Shown piece after piece: positions 19,154 through 28,191 of a stretch of 64,000 bases of DNA. The notes below the pieces were generated by a model. It was given only the letters and a program-made list of their open reading frames with translations, made no database searches and was not told where the DNA came from. Every line of letters begins with the position of its first letter. Within the stretch, counting starts at the first letter, position 1. The position numbers and the translations under genes were made by a program. Origin of the DNA: Halomonas sp. CUBES01. GTDB taxonomy: Bacteria; Pseudomonadota; Gammaproteobacteria; Pseudomonadales; Halomonadaceae. The stretch covers positions 558,001-622,000 of the forward strand of contig NZ_JAJLLW010000001.1 of NCBI RefSeq assembly GCF_020991005.1, written 5' to 3'.

Positions 19154-20056
19154 CTAGGGCGACTCGATAAACTGCAGGAAGGCCTCCACCACGCGGTTGG
19201 GTCTTCGGTCGCGGCGGGAGATCAGCGCAAAGGGAATGCGATAGTGCTGGCGCGGGCTGTCCAGCGCGCGCATCTTGCCTGCCGAGACCCATTGCGCGGC
19301 CACGTGTTCGGGAAGAAACCCTATGAAACGCCCGGTGAGAATAAGAAAAGCCGCGCCTTCACGGTCGGAGGCCGAGGCACGCAGGCTTAGCGCATCGTGG
19401 GCTTGGCGCGCCTCCACCGGCAGCGGGTAGCGGGGTGAAATCGCCGGGTAGCGGGCCAGCGCCTCGAGCGTCAGCGCATCACCTGCCCGGTCAAACAGCG
19501 GGTGCCCGGTGGCGCAATACAGATAGGACGGTTCGTCGTAGAGGTGCTGGGTATCCAGGCTGGTGGGCAGGTTTACTGCAGGCACCACGCCGACGTGCAG
19601 GTGGCCGTCCATCACGCCGCGAATCACCGCATCCGAGGGCTCCATGTGAATGTGCAGGGTGACCTCGTGTTCCGGCGCGCTCAGCCGGGCCAGCGCATGG
19701 GTAACGTGCATGGCGGGCAGGGTCACCAGGTTGTCGGTAATGCCGATATTCAGCTCGCCCTTGATCGTCTGGTGCAGCGCGTTGACGTCGCTTTTGAAGG
19801 TTTCCAGCGCCGTCAGCAGCGTCAGTCCCGCCTGGTAGATTTCCTTGCCTTCCTCGGTCAGGCTGAAGCCGCCGCGGCCGCGCTGGCAAAGCGAAAAGCC
19901 GAGCCTACCCTCCAGGTCGTTCATGTGCTGGCTGATGGCCGACCGGCTGATGCCCAGCGTGGTCTCCGCCGCCGTAAAGCCACCGCACTCCACGACCGTC
20001 TGAAAAATACGGATCAGGCGAATCTCGTAGTCGCTCATTTGACCAAGCGCGGGCAT
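19154..20056 (-). CDS. LysR family transcriptional regulator
   Basis: 300-aa regulator with an N-terminal winged helix-turn-helix (GGFTAAETTLGISRSAISQHMNDLEGRLGFSL, recognisable LysR blocks) and a C-terminal periplasmic-binding-fold effector domain (VVPAVNLPTSLDTQHLYDEPSYLYCATGHPL). An alternative Met lies at 20038. It is convergent with the NCS1 transporter and divergent from the PAS-GGDEF-EAL gene. Pyrimidine control is plausible by neighbourhood, but LysR regulators usually act on divergent genes, and the divergent gene here is the c-di-GMP protein. The effector is unknown. Confidence 0.85.
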   Translation of the reverse strand: MPALGQMSDYEIRLIRIFQTVVECGGFTAAETTLGISRSAISQHMNDLEGRLGFSLCQRGRGGFSLTEEGKEIYQAGLTLLTALETFKSDVNALHQTIKGELNIGITDNLVTLPAMHVTHALARLSAPEHEVTLHIHMEPSDAVIRGVMDGHLHVGVVPAVNLPTSLDTQHLYDEPSYLYCATGHPLFDRAGDALTLEALARYPAISPRYPLPVEARQAHDALSLRASASDREGAAFLILTGRFIGFLPEHVAAQWVSAGKMRALDSPRQHYRIPFALISRRDRRPNRVVEAFLQFIESP

Positions 20057-20216
20057 GGCAGGCTCTCATGACGGATCATCAGTGGATTTATTGGTAGGCA
20101 CGTTGAAAAGGGGCGATATACTTTTCACAAATAGCCCTTCAATATCATGTGTGTTTGGGCTTATGTTAAAACGTTATCGTCATCTTAATGCCACTTTATG
20201 ACAAGGCGCCTGCGCA

Positions 20217-22907
20217 ATGCCACAACCTGTTATCCCGCTCCCGGCCGATTTGGCGAAAAAATACCGTCAGCAACGCCATGGCGCCTTGACGCTTTACGGG
20301 GTGGCATTACTGCTGTTGCTGAGCATTTTTGCGTGGCTGCTTTACGAGCAATATCGTCAGGAAATTCATGTGATTCAGTCGCGCAACGCCGCCAGGGCCG
20401 ATGTCGCGGCCGAGTGGGCGAAAGGCGTTTTTGCGCAAAGCGACCAGGCATTGATGGGCATTGCTGAGCTGATTGCCTATGAGGGCATGCCCACCCGGGG
20501 AGACGCCCAACCGCTACAGCGGGCATTGCTCAACCGCAGCCGCTATGTGGACTGGATCGATGATATCGGGATCATCGACGCCGACGGTATTGTGCGAGCC
20601 AGCGTGATCAGCACGGAGCAGGTCGGTCGCGATCTGAGCGGTTCGACGTTCTTTAAATCGTTTCGCGACCAGCAGACGCGCACCAATCTGGTAACGCCGC
20701 TGTATTCATCCTCTCAGGACGATCGCTACTTTCTGTATCAGGCGCGACGTTTGACCCTCGACAACGGCGAGTTCAACGGCATCGTGGTGGCGCGGATTTC
20801 CCCCCGGGTGTTCGATCGCGCCCTGCAGCGCCTGGGCGTGACCGAGGGTGAGAGCATTGCTCTGGTCGACAGCGAGCTCAAGCTGATCGCGCGCTTGCCC
20901 GCGCTGGAGGATCCTCTGCCCTCCGGTTGGCAGATCGACAGTCCCGAAACCCTGGACATGATCGAGCAGGGCGCCGAGGAGTGGATGCTGCAAATGACCT
21001 CGCCGCTGGACAGCCGCGAGCGGCTGTTCCAGATGCAGTGGATAGAGGGACTGCCGCTGCTGCTGGTGGTCGGCGAAGATGTTCAGCTTCAACTGGCTAG
21101 TTGGCGCCAGCGTGCGGGCATACTGACCGGGGTTGTGGTGCTGATCGCTCTGCTGGGCGCCTGGGGCGTGCGTCATTATCTGAATCGGCTAAGGGTCGAG
21201 CATCGCCTCTATCAGAGTGACGCCGAGCTGAGGATTTCCGCCACGGCGTTTCAAACGCACCTGGGCATGCTGATTACCGATGCCAAGGGGCACATCATGA
21301 AGGTCAACGATACCTTCACCCGGATCACCGGCTACAGCGAAGACGATGTCGTGGGCAAGCGTACTCGCATGCTCAACTCGGGGCGCCACGACGCCGCCTT
21401 CTATCGCAAGATATGGCGTCGTGTGCAGGCCACCGGGAGCTGGGAAGGCGAGGTCTGGAACCGGCGCAAAAACGGCGATGTGTTTCCCGACTGGCTGACC
21501 ATCAGCGCCGTCTACGACCCGCAAGGCACCCTGACACACTATGTCGCGACAATGAGCGATATCAGCGAACGTAAGGCGGCGGAGCAAGAGATCCACCAGC
21601 TGGCGTTTTACGACCCGCTGACCGGGCTCGCCAACCGTCGGCTGTTCATGGATCGTATGGAGGCCGCACTCAAGGAGGCCAACCGTCATTCACGCTGCGG
21701 TGCCCTGCTGTTCATCGATATCGATAATTTCAAGCAAGTCAACGATACCCTCGGACACTTTGCCGGCGACCAGCTGCTGCAACACCTGGGTCGCCAGATG
21801 GGGCAGGCGCTGCGTGAAACCGATACCCTGGCGCGGCTTGGCGGCGATGAGTTCGCCGTGCTGATCGAAGGGCTCGGTCAACGTCGTGAGCACACCGCCG
21901 AGCTTGCCGAAAGCATTGCGCAAAAACTCCAGGATGTCATGCAGCAGCCCATCGCCCTTGAGGAAGATAGCGTCAGCGTCACGGCGAGCATTGGCATTAC
22001 CGTGGTGAGTGATCCGTCCAGCACGGTCGACGACTACCTGCAGCAGGCCGACATGGCGCTGTTTCAGGCCAAACGCAACGGTCGCTCCTCGCTGAGCTTT
22101 TTCGACCCCACCATGCAGGCCGAGCTGCTGTCGCGGGTGCGTCTGGAAAACGAACTGCGCGAGGCGCAGGCCAACGACGAGTGGCGGCTTTACTACCAGC
22201 CCCAGGTCGATCAGGCAGGGCGCTGTATCGGCGTGGAGGGGCTGTTGCGCTGGCAGCACCCCGAGCGCGGCCTGGTCTCGCCGGGCGTTTTCATACCGCT
22301 GCTCGAAACCACCGAGCTGATCAATCCGGTGGGCGACTGGGTGCTGGAAACGGCCTGCCGGCAGCTGGCGCAGTGGGCCCATCACCCAGCGTTTGCCGAG
22401 CTCAGCGTGGCGGTCAACGTCAGCCCGCTGCAGTTCCGGCAGGTGGATTTTGTCGCCAAGGTGGAGGCCATCCTGCAGCGCACCCAGGCGCCGTGCCACA
22501 AGCTCAAGCTGGAGGTGACCGAGTCATTATTTCTTGAGGAGCGCGACGATGCCCGCGACAAGATGCTGCGGCTCAAGCAGAAGGGCGTGCGCTTCTCGCT
22601 GGATGACTTTGGTACCGGCTATTCATCGCTTGCCTATCTTGCGCACCTGCCGCTGGATCAGCTGAAGATCGATCAGTCCTTTGTCCAGCAGGTCATCCAC
22701 AGCAAGGCCAACGCGGCGATTGTGGAAAGTACCATCGCGCTGGCGCAAAGCCTGTCGCTTGAGGTCATCGCCGAGGGCGTCGAGCGCGATGATCAGCAGG
22801 CCTGGCTGCTGACACATGGCTGCCGCACCTACCAGGGATATCGCTATGGCCGGCCGATGCCGCTGGACGCGCTGGAGGCGATGCTATCGGCCGAGTCGAC
22901 GATCTAG
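20217..22907 (+). CDS. Membrane-bound PAS-GGDEF-EAL cyclic-di-GMP protein
   Basis: 896-aa inner-membrane signalling protein. TM1 at about 23-43, a periplasmic sensor of the Cache/PDC type (about 50-295), TM2 at about 300-318, a PAS domain (about 340-455), GGDEF (460-625) and EAL (640-885). The cyclase signature GGDEF is intact at 542-546, with a potential inhibitory site RETD at 533-536. In the phosphodiesterase domain the signature reads EGL rather than EAL at 674-676, but the metal and catalytic blocks VTESLF and LDDFGTGYSSL are present. So either activity is possible. The stop overlaps the stop of the convergent COG0523 gene within a shared CTAG. Confidence 0.92.
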   Translation: MPQPVIPLPADLAKKYRQQRHGALTLYGVALLLLLSIFAWLLYEQYRQEIHVIQSRNAARADVAAEWAKGVFAQSDQALMGIAELIAYEGMPTRGDAQPLQRALLNRSRYVDWIDDIGIIDADGIVRASVISTEQVGRDLSGSTFFKSFRDQQTRTNLVTPLYSSSQDDRYFLYQARRLTLDNGEFNGIVVARISPRVFDRALQRLGVTEGESIALVDSELKLIARLPALEDPLPSGWQIDSPETLDMIEQGAEEWMLQMTSPLDSRERLFQMQWIEGLPLLLVVGEDVQLQLASWRQRAGILTGVVVLIALLGAWGVRHYLNRLRVEHRLYQSDAELRISATAFQTHLGMLITDAKGHIMKVNDTFTRITGYSEDDVVGKRTRMLNSGRHDAAFYRKIWRRVQATGSWEGEVWNRRKNGDVFPDWLTISAVYDPQGTLTHYVATMSDISERKAAEQEIHQLAFYDPLTGLANRRLFMDRMEAALKEANRHSRCGALLFIDIDNFKQVNDTLGHFAGDQLLQHLGRQMGQALRETDTLARLGGDEFAVLIEGLGQRREHTAELAESIAQKLQDVMQQPIALEEDSVSVTASIGITVVSDPSSTVDDYLQQADMALFQAKRNGRSSLSFFDPTMQAELLSRVRLENELREAQANDEWRLYYQPQVDQAGRCIGVEGLLRWQHPERGLVSPGVFIPLLETTELINPVGDWVLETACRQLAQWAHHPAFAELSVAVNVSPLQFRQVDFVAKVEAILQRTQAPCHKLKLEVTESLFLEERDDARDKMLRLKQKGVRFSLDDFGTGYSSLAYLAHLPLDQLKIDQSFVQQVIHSKANAAIVESTIALAQSLSLEVIAEGVERDDQQAWLLTHGCRTYQGYRYGRPMPLDALEAMLSAESTI

Positions 22908-23923
22908 GCGGTCAGGGTGCGCGCGAAAGTGGCTTTTAGGTTATCGGGAGTAGGTGCCCTGGCTACCGATGTCTCGGGGGCAATCACTTCGACGCGGGAA
23001 TCCTGTCGCCAGGTGGCCGGCGTGACGCTCAGCGTGCCGCCGGCGCGGTTGAGCTGTCGCCAGCCGCTATCGGTATGGAAGACGCCTTTGACGCGCACGT
23101 CCGGGGGCATTTCGCCCAGTTGGGCTGCGAGGCGATCCAGGTCGAACACATCGCTTGGATGCCAGCGCAGTCCGGTGCTCGCGTAGCCAAGCGACGTGCC
23201 GGTCTCGCACTGGGGCGCGCCCGGTGCCGGCGGCATGTCGAAAAAGCCGCCCTCAAGGCTTGGCGGCGCGGAGAGCGGCTGGTGGGCCTCCGGAACGTTG
23301 CTGTTACCCTGCGCGTGTCCGCCTTCCAGCAGGCGGGCCAGCGGCAGGTTGCCATCCTGGACTTCGTGAACCCACTTGCGTGGTGGCCAGCGCTCGGCAA
23401 TGAAGGCATGCGCCGCGCTGAGCTGCTGGGCGGTACTTTGATCGCGCATGGTCAGAGCGACCGCGTCGGCAATTTCCAACTGGTCGCGGAAGGTCTCGTG
23501 CGCCACCACGCGCGGCTCGTCCAGGCGGCGCGGATCGAGCGTTGCCAGAATATCGCGCACCTCGACGACCCCCTGAAAGGCGTCGCCGCGCAGCAGATCC
23601 ACCAGGCCGGCGGGGTGACCCAGGCCGGAAGGCTCGATGATCACACGGTCGGGTTGGCTGCGCGCCAGCAAGTTGACCAGTGCGGCCTGCAGCACGAACG
23701 CCAGCTGGCAGCACAGGCAGCCACCGGGCAGGCCTTTGACGACGACATCGTCGCGGGTATCGAACATTGCCTGGTCGATACCGATCTGGCCAAACTCGTT
23801 GACCAGGATCGCCCATTTTTCATCCACAGGCTTCTGCTCGATCAGGCTGTGGATAAGCGTGGTCTTGCCGCTCCCCAGAAAGCCGGTGACGATATGGACG
23901 GGAACGTTCGACAGTGCCGCCAT
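22904..23923 (-). CDS. COG0523 (CobW/YjiA-type) GTPase, putative metal chaperone in the Moco operon
   Basis: 339-aa P-loop GTPase. The N-terminus shows the Walker A GFLGSGKTTLI (about residues 14-24), then the family's metal-binding GGCLCC (CxCC, about residue 68) and the Walker B/EPSG motif VIIEPSGLGHP. The C-terminal CobW domain ends near residue 330. The ATG at 23923 lies two bases after the moaA stop. The frame stays open upstream to 24103, but that part is moaA antisense. COG0523 proteins deliver or insert metals (Zn, Co, Ni) in GTP-dependent fashion. Membership of a molybdenum-cofactor/fdhD operon suggests a role for the formate dehydrogenase or MoaA pathway, which is inference. Confidence 0.88.
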   Translation of the reverse strand: MAALSNVPVHIVTGFLGSGKTTLIHSLIEQKPVDEKWAILVNEFGQIGIDQAMFDTRDDVVVKGLPGGCLCCQLAFVLQAALVNLLARSQPDRVIIEPSGLGHPAGLVDLLRGDAFQGVVEVRDILATLDPRRLDEPRVVAHETFRDQLEIADAVALTMRDQSTAQQLSAAHAFIAERWPPRKWVHEVQDGNLPLARLLEGGHAQGNSNVPEAHQPLSAPPSLEGGFFDMPPAPGAPQCETGTSLGYASTGLRWHPSDVFDLDRLAAQLGEMPPDVRVKGVFHTDSGWRQLNRAGGTLSVTPATWRQDSRVEVIAPETSVARAPTPDNLKATFARTLTA

Positions 23924-23925
23924 GC

Positions 23926-24924
23926 TCAGCCGCCGGTCATGTTCATGAAGCGTACCACCTGCACGTCGCCGTCGGTGGTGAAGTGATGGCGCTCGGGCTT
24001 GAGCGGCAGGGCGTTGATGATGGCATCTTTCAGCGCCTGCATGTTGCCCGGGTGACGGCGCAGTACGGCGCGCAGATCCACCGAGTGCTCGTTGCCGAGG
24101 CATAGCAGCAAGCGCCCTTCGACGGTCACACGCACACGGTTGCAGGTATCGCAGAAATTATGGCTGTGCGGCGAAATGAAACCGACGCGACTGTTGCTGT
24201 CGGCCATCCGGAAGTACCGCGACGGGCCGGGCGTGGTTTCCGGGGTGGCGATCAGCGGATAGCGGGTTTCGATCAGCGCCTGGACGTCGTCGCTCGAGTA
24301 GAAGGTTTCTGCGCGGGAGTGGTCGGACACGTCGCCCAGCGGCATCTCCTCGATGAAGCTGATATCCAGGCCTTCCCGGCGGGCGAACTCGACCAGGTCG
24401 AGCACTTCATCCTCGTTGCGCCCCTTGAGGATGACCGCGTTGAGCTTGATGCGCTCGAAGCCGGCTTCCTTGGCGGCACGGATGCCGTCGATGACTTTAT
24501 CAAGATCGCCGGTGCGGGTGAGCTGCTTGAAGCGTTCCGCGTCAAGCGAATCCAGGCTGATGTTGAGACGCCGCATGCCGCCAGCGTATAGCTGCTTGGC
24601 GTGCTTGCGCAGGCTGGCACCGTTGGTGGTCATGGTGAAGTCGTTGAGGCCCGGCATCGAGCCGATTTCATCCACCAGCTGGGTGATGTCGCGGCGCACC
24701 AGTGGCTCGCCGCCGGTGAGGCGAATTTTCTCGACGCCGAGCTCGGTGAAGGCGCGGGCGACCATGGCCAGCTCTTCCAGCGTGAGCACCTGGGCGCGCG
24801 GCAGGAAGGTCATTTCTTCGCTCATGCAATAAACGCAGCGAAAGTCACAGCGGTCGGTTACCGAGATACGCACATAACTAATGCGGCGGCCAAAGTTGTC
24901 GATCAGTTGCTCGGTCATAGCCAT
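23926..24924 (-). CDS. moaA: GTP 3',8-cyclase MoaA
   Basis: 332-aa radical SAM enzyme that starts molybdopterin biosynthesis by converting GTP to 3',8-cyclo-GTP. The N-terminal [4Fe-4S]/SAM motif is CDFRCVYC (CxxxCxxC, about residues 27-34). The C-terminal cluster cysteines are in [20 protein letters not shown]. The protein ends in Gly-Gly, required for MoaA activity. Length is normal. Its start overlaps the moeA stop region by 10 bases. MoaC, MoaD and MoaE are not in the window and must be elsewhere. Confidence 0.95.
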   Translation of the reverse strand: MAMTEQLIDNFGRRISYVRISVTDRCDFRCVYCMSEEMTFLPRAQVLTLEELAMVARAFTELGVEKIRLTGGEPLVRRDITQLVDEIGSMPGLNDFTMTTNGASLRKHAKQLYAGGMRRLNISLDSLDAERFKQLTRTGDLDKVIDGIRAAKEAGFERIKLNAVILKGRNEDEVLDLVEFARREGLDISFIEEMPLGDVSDHSRAETFYSSDDVQALIETRYPLIATPETTPGPSRYFRMADSNSRVGFISPHSHNFCDTCNRVRVTVEGRLLLCLGNEHSVDLRAVLRRHPGNMQALKDAIINALPLKPERHHFTTDGDVQVVRFMNMTGG

Positions 24925-26162
24925 TCCGTTAGTGGTTGTATGCTGACGACCTCGCCTGGTTGCACACCATCTTGGTCATCGGCTAGCTCAATCAAGCAGT
25001 TAGCTGCCACCATCGAGGTTAATATGCCCGACCCCTGGGCGCCGGTGCTACGTACGCGTAGCTGTCCCTGTTTGTCACTATGGTAGACCCCACGAAGGAA
25101 GTCTGTCCGTTGAAAACGGCTCTTCAATGCGTCGTCGGCAATCGCGTTGAGCCGGCGGGGCGGTGTAACGGGCTGTCCTTGCAGCCGTTGCAGCAACGGC
25201 ACGACAAACTGCAGAAAGGTTACCATGACCGCAACGGGATTGCCGGGCAAGCCGACGAAAGGCGTGTGCGATGCGCCCAGCCAGCCGCAGGCCATGGGGC
25301 GGCCCGGTCGCAAGGCCACCCGCCAGAATGCCAGCCGACCCAGCTGTTCCAGGGCGTCGCGGGTAAAATCGGCGTGGCCCACCGAGACCCCGCCGCTGGA
25401 AATCACCAGGTCGCAGTGCGTCGCGGCGTGGGACAAGGTGTCCTTAAGCGCGGTCAGCTCGTCTGGCAGAATGCCCAGGTCGACCACCTCAGCGCCGTGT
25501 TCGGTAAGCAGCCCCGACAGCGTAAAACGGTTGGCATCGTAGATGCCGGCGCTGGGCAAGGCTTCACCAGGGGCGGTGACTTCATTACCGGTGGAAAAAA
25601 TCGCCACCCTGGGGCGCCGGCAAACCGTCACGGCAGCGTATCCCAAGGAGGCGGCAAGGCCCAGCGCGGCGGCGTCCAGTCGCGTGCCTGCAGGCAGGGC
25701 GACGCTTCCCGCGGCAATATCCTCTCCCGCCTGGCGGACGTTCTGGCCGCGTTTGACGCGCTCAGGGGCGCCGATCACCACGCCTGTTGCCTGCTCGCTT
25801 AGCTGCTCGCGCATGATTACCGTATCGGTTCCCGGCGGCAGCGGTGCGCCGGTGGTGATGCGTATGCACTGCCCGGCGGCAACGCGGCCTGCAAAGGCCT
25901 GCCCGGCAAAGGCATCGCCGACCAGGGCCCAGTCGGTAGGTGCGTCCTGTGTCCAGGCCAGCGCCACGCCATCCATCGCGGCGTTGGTATTCTGCGGCAC
26001 GTTGATGGCCGCCGTGATGGGGTCTGCCAGCCGGCGGCCATGGGCCTCGGCCAGCGCCACCTGTTCGCTGCCCACGGATCGTTCGACCAGCGTGGCCAGT
26101 GCCGTCCGCGCTTCCTCCACGCTGAGCATCTGTTCGCCGAGTTCAAAGCAGGACAGGGTCAT
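24915..26162 (-). CDS. moeA: Molybdopterin molybdenumtransferase MoeA (copy 1)
   Basis: 415-aa enzyme inserting molybdate into adenylylated molybdopterin. Family blocks are [11 protein letters not shown] (about residue 60), [40 protein letters not shown] and [16 protein letters not shown]. The start is ATG 26162, overlapping the mobA stop by four bases; the longer open frame to 26294 is mobA antisense. A second MoeA lies at 37311. In operons with two paralogues they may be specialised (for example Mo versus W, or different cofactor forms), which cannot be decided here. Confidence 0.93.
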   Translation of the reverse strand: MTLSCFELGEQMLSVEEARTALATLVERSVGSEQVALAEAHGRRLADPITAAINVPQNTNAAMDGVALAWTQDAPTDWALVGDAFAGQAFAGRVAAGQCIRITTGAPLPPGTDTVIMREQLSEQATGVVIGAPERVKRGQNVRQAGEDIAAGSVALPAGTRLDAAALGLAASLGYAAVTVCRRPRVAIFSTGNEVTAPGEALPSAGIYDANRFTLSGLLTEHGAEVVDLGILPDELTALKDTLSHAATHCDLVISSGGVSVGHADFTRDALEQLGRLAFWRVALRPGRPMACGWLGASHTPFVGLPGNPVAVMVTFLQFVVPLLQRLQGQPVTPPRRLNAIADDALKSRFQRTDFLRGVYHSDKQGQLRVRSTGAQGSGILTSMVAANCLIELADDQDGVQPGEVVSIQPLTEWL

Positions 26163-26770
26163 GGCGCGGCCGGTTTTGTCTGGGGGGCTAAAGCGGCTTC
26201 CAGGCGGAACTTTTCTTCCTCGGTGTTGAGGTTGGCAAAGGCGTCCGGGCAGTCGGACATATCCACCTTGCACCACGCATGGCGGGCGTACCAACGGTCG
26301 ATCTTGCGTTCGCCTTCGCCAAGGGTTGCGGCGAGGTCATCGGCAAGCGAGGTGCGCAGCAAGGCCACCACGGGGTGAAGCCGCTCGCCGTCGAAGGCAA
26401 CGCCGATATCATGTTCGCCAATGCCTGCGATCATACGTGCCACCAGGTCGTCGGGCAGGGCGGGTGAGTCGCAGGGGGCGACCAGCAGCCAGGGCGTTTT
26501 GGCGGCGCGCAAGCCGCTGTAGATGCCCATCAGCGGCCCCTTGAAGCCGCCTTCGGCGTCTGCAATGACGTGGTCGGCGAACAGGCCGTAAGCATCAGCG
26601 TTGCGGTTGGCGTTGATCAGTAGCTCGGCCACTCGGCCGTCGAAGCGCTGAACCACGTGGCCCACCAGCGGCAGCCCGGCGAAGGGCTCGAGGCCTTTGT
26701 CGCGGCCACCCATGCGGCGGCCTTCGCCGCCGGCGAGAATCATGCCGGTAAGATCATGCGTGGGGATCAT
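26159..26770 (-). CDS. mobA: Molybdenum cofactor guanylyltransferase MobA
   Basis: 203-aa enzyme that attaches GMP to molybdopterin to make the MGD cofactor required by formate dehydrogenase. The N-terminal nucleotidyltransferase motif is GMILAGGEGRRMGGRDKGL, followed by VAPCDSPALPDDLV (metal site) and NLNTEEE near the C-terminus, all typical for MobA. The ATG at 26770 overlaps the fdhD stop by four bases; the frame open to 27055 is antisense of fdhD. The position between fdhD and moeA couples cofactor maturation with formate dehydrogenase supply. Confidence 0.93.
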   Translation of the reverse strand: MIPTHDLTGMILAGGEGRRMGGRDKGLEPFAGLPLVGHVVQRFDGRVAELLINANRNADAYGLFADHVIADAEGGFKGPLMGIYSGLRAAKTPWLLVAPCDSPALPDDLVARMIAGIGEHDIGVAFDGERLHPVVALLRTSLADDLAATLGEGERKIDRWYARHAWCKVDMSDCPDAFANLNTEEEKFRLEAALAPQTKPAAP

Positions 26771-27627
26771 GAGCGCGCCTCTTGATTGGCCGCGCGAGCG
26801 CGGGGCGGGCGCGGCGGAATGGCATCCAGGGAGAGTCGGCCTGCGGCATTGATAGCCTGGAAGTGCTTGCCCTTGGCGCGGGCAATCAGCATGACGCCAA
26901 ATCGTTCGGCCAGCTCGACACCTTTCTGGGTGACGCCCGAGCGCGAGACCAGCACGCTGATGCCCATCTGGGCGACCTTGAGCACCATTTCCGACGTCAG
27001 GCGCCCGGTGGTATAGAAAATATCCGCATCGGCGCTGTCTGCCTGCTGCAGCCACTGGCGACCCGCCAGCGTATCCACGGCGTTATGGCGGCCCACATCT
27101 TCCACGAAGTCCAGCACGTCATGCTGGCGGCAGAGCGCGCAGCCGTGCACCGCTCCGGCGCTGCGGTAGGTTTCATTGTAGGCGTTGAGATTTTTCAAGA
27201 GCTGGTAGAGCGTTGCCTGGGTCAGGCGCGTGGCGGGCAGCTCGGTCAGATCGGTCTGATCGAGCAGCTTGCCGAACACCGTGCCCTGGCCGCAGCCGGT
27301 GGTCACGGTGCGCGTGCTGAGGCGCGCTTCAAGATCCTCGGGCAGGTGACCGGTTACCACCACGGCGGCTTCAACCTCCCAGTCGACCTGAACGACGGAC
27401 AGGTCGGCGGCGGCGCGCAGCAGGCCCTGGTTACGCAAGTAGCCGACCACCAGTGCTTCCGGGTCGTCACCCAGCGTCATGAGCGTGACGATTTCACGCT
27501 TGTTGAGATACACGGTCAAGGCCCGCTCGGCGGCGATGGCCTGCCGACGGGTATCGCCAAATTCGTCTACCACGTCAATCTCGGTGGTGGCCGGTAAGCG
27601 GGCTCGGCTTAGCTCCAGGGCGGGCAT
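26767..27627 (-). CDS. fdhD: Formate dehydrogenase accessory sulfurtransferase FdhD
   Basis: 286-aa protein that transfers sulfur from IscS to the Mo-bisMGD cofactor before it enters FdhA; essential for formate dehydrogenase activity. The conserved VEDVGRHNAVDTLAG, TTGRLTSEMV and SGVTQKGVELAE blocks identify it. The mobile-loop motif, CGVC in E. coli (Cys121/Cys124), is here CGQG, so the first cysteine is kept and the second is glycine. Another Cys pair, CALC, occurs in the following helix (AVHGCALC). First gene of the minus-strand operon; 123 bases separate it from the divergent DUF3305 gene. Confidence 0.92.
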   Translation of the reverse strand: MPALELSRARLPATTEIDVVDEFGDTRRQAIAAERALTVYLNKREIVTLMTLGDDPEALVVGYLRNQGLLRAAADLSVVQVDWEVEAAVVVTGHLPEDLEARLSTRTVTTGCGQGTVFGKLLDQTDLTELPATRLTQATLYQLLKNLNAYNETYRSAGAVHGCALCRQHDVLDFVEDVGRHNAVDTLAGRQWLQQADSADADIFYTTGRLTSEMVLKVAQMGISVLVSRSGVTQKGVELAERFGVMLIARAKGKHFQAINAAGRLSLDAIPPRPPRARAANQEARS

Positions 27628-27750
27628 CCGCGATCCTCATGGTACGTACAATGTTTGAGTTGACGATGATGGCGCTCGAAAGGCTTACTTGTCTACCCGA
27701 ACCTAGCTATCCGGACGGGACTTTCAGAACCACGCAGAAGGGTCTATGCG

Positions 27751-28191
27751 ATGACCGATAATCTCCGCCCGTTAAGCATCTCGCTGGTCGCCGAGAAAAA
27801 GCAGGTAAGCCGTTTCAGCGAGACACAGTGGCGCATCAATGAGCTGACGCTGGGCGAGCAGGGCCCGCATGTGCTGTTTTTGCAGCTGTTCATGACCGAA
27901 CGGGCGGCTTACCGCTTTAACCTGACCGCCGCGACGCCGCGCCTCTTCGTGCGCGCCGGCTTTACCGGCCAGGAACCCGCGCCTGCCGCCATCACCGCCA
28001 GCCAGGATGTCGCCGCCGGATGGATGGATGGCGAGCAGCAGGTGCTGGAGGTGGCCATGCCGATGGCGATCCAGATATGGATTGAAAGCTATCTGGCCCG
28101 CCATGGCGAGGCGCCGATGGAAATTCGCAAGAAGAAGCACAAAGGAGCCGGGCGCGCTAAAGAAACGCCTACCCAGGAGAAACCGCAATGA
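27751..28191 (+). CDS. DUF3305 domain protein of the formate dehydrogenase cluster
   Basis: 146-aa soluble protein without signal peptide or membrane segment, recognised as DUF3305 from its N-terminal pattern (SISLVAEKKQVSRFSETQW) and its place before a DUF3306 gene in a formate dehydrogenase locus. The body is beta-rich and hydrophobic-polar mixed; the last 20 residues are very basic (EIRKKKHKGAGRAKE), a possible nucleic-acid or protein contact. Start ATG 27751 has AGAAGG upstream. The stop overlaps the next ATG by four bases, so both are translationally coupled. Function unknown; the conserved neighbourhood suggests assembly or regulation of FdhABC. Confidence 0.8.
   Translation: MTDNLRPLSISLVAEKKQVSRFSETQWRINELTLGEQGPHVLFLQLFMTERAAYRFNLTAATPRLFVRAGFTGQEPAPAAITASQDVAAGWMDGEQQVLEVAMPMAIQIWIESYLARHGEAPMEIRKKKHKGAGRAKETPTQEKPQ

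Noticed and set aside
23924..24103. Upstream extension of the COG0523 GTPase
   Set aside because: This part lies antisense-frame over moaA and reads as Arg/His-rich nonsense; the GTPase domain starts directly at ATG 23923.
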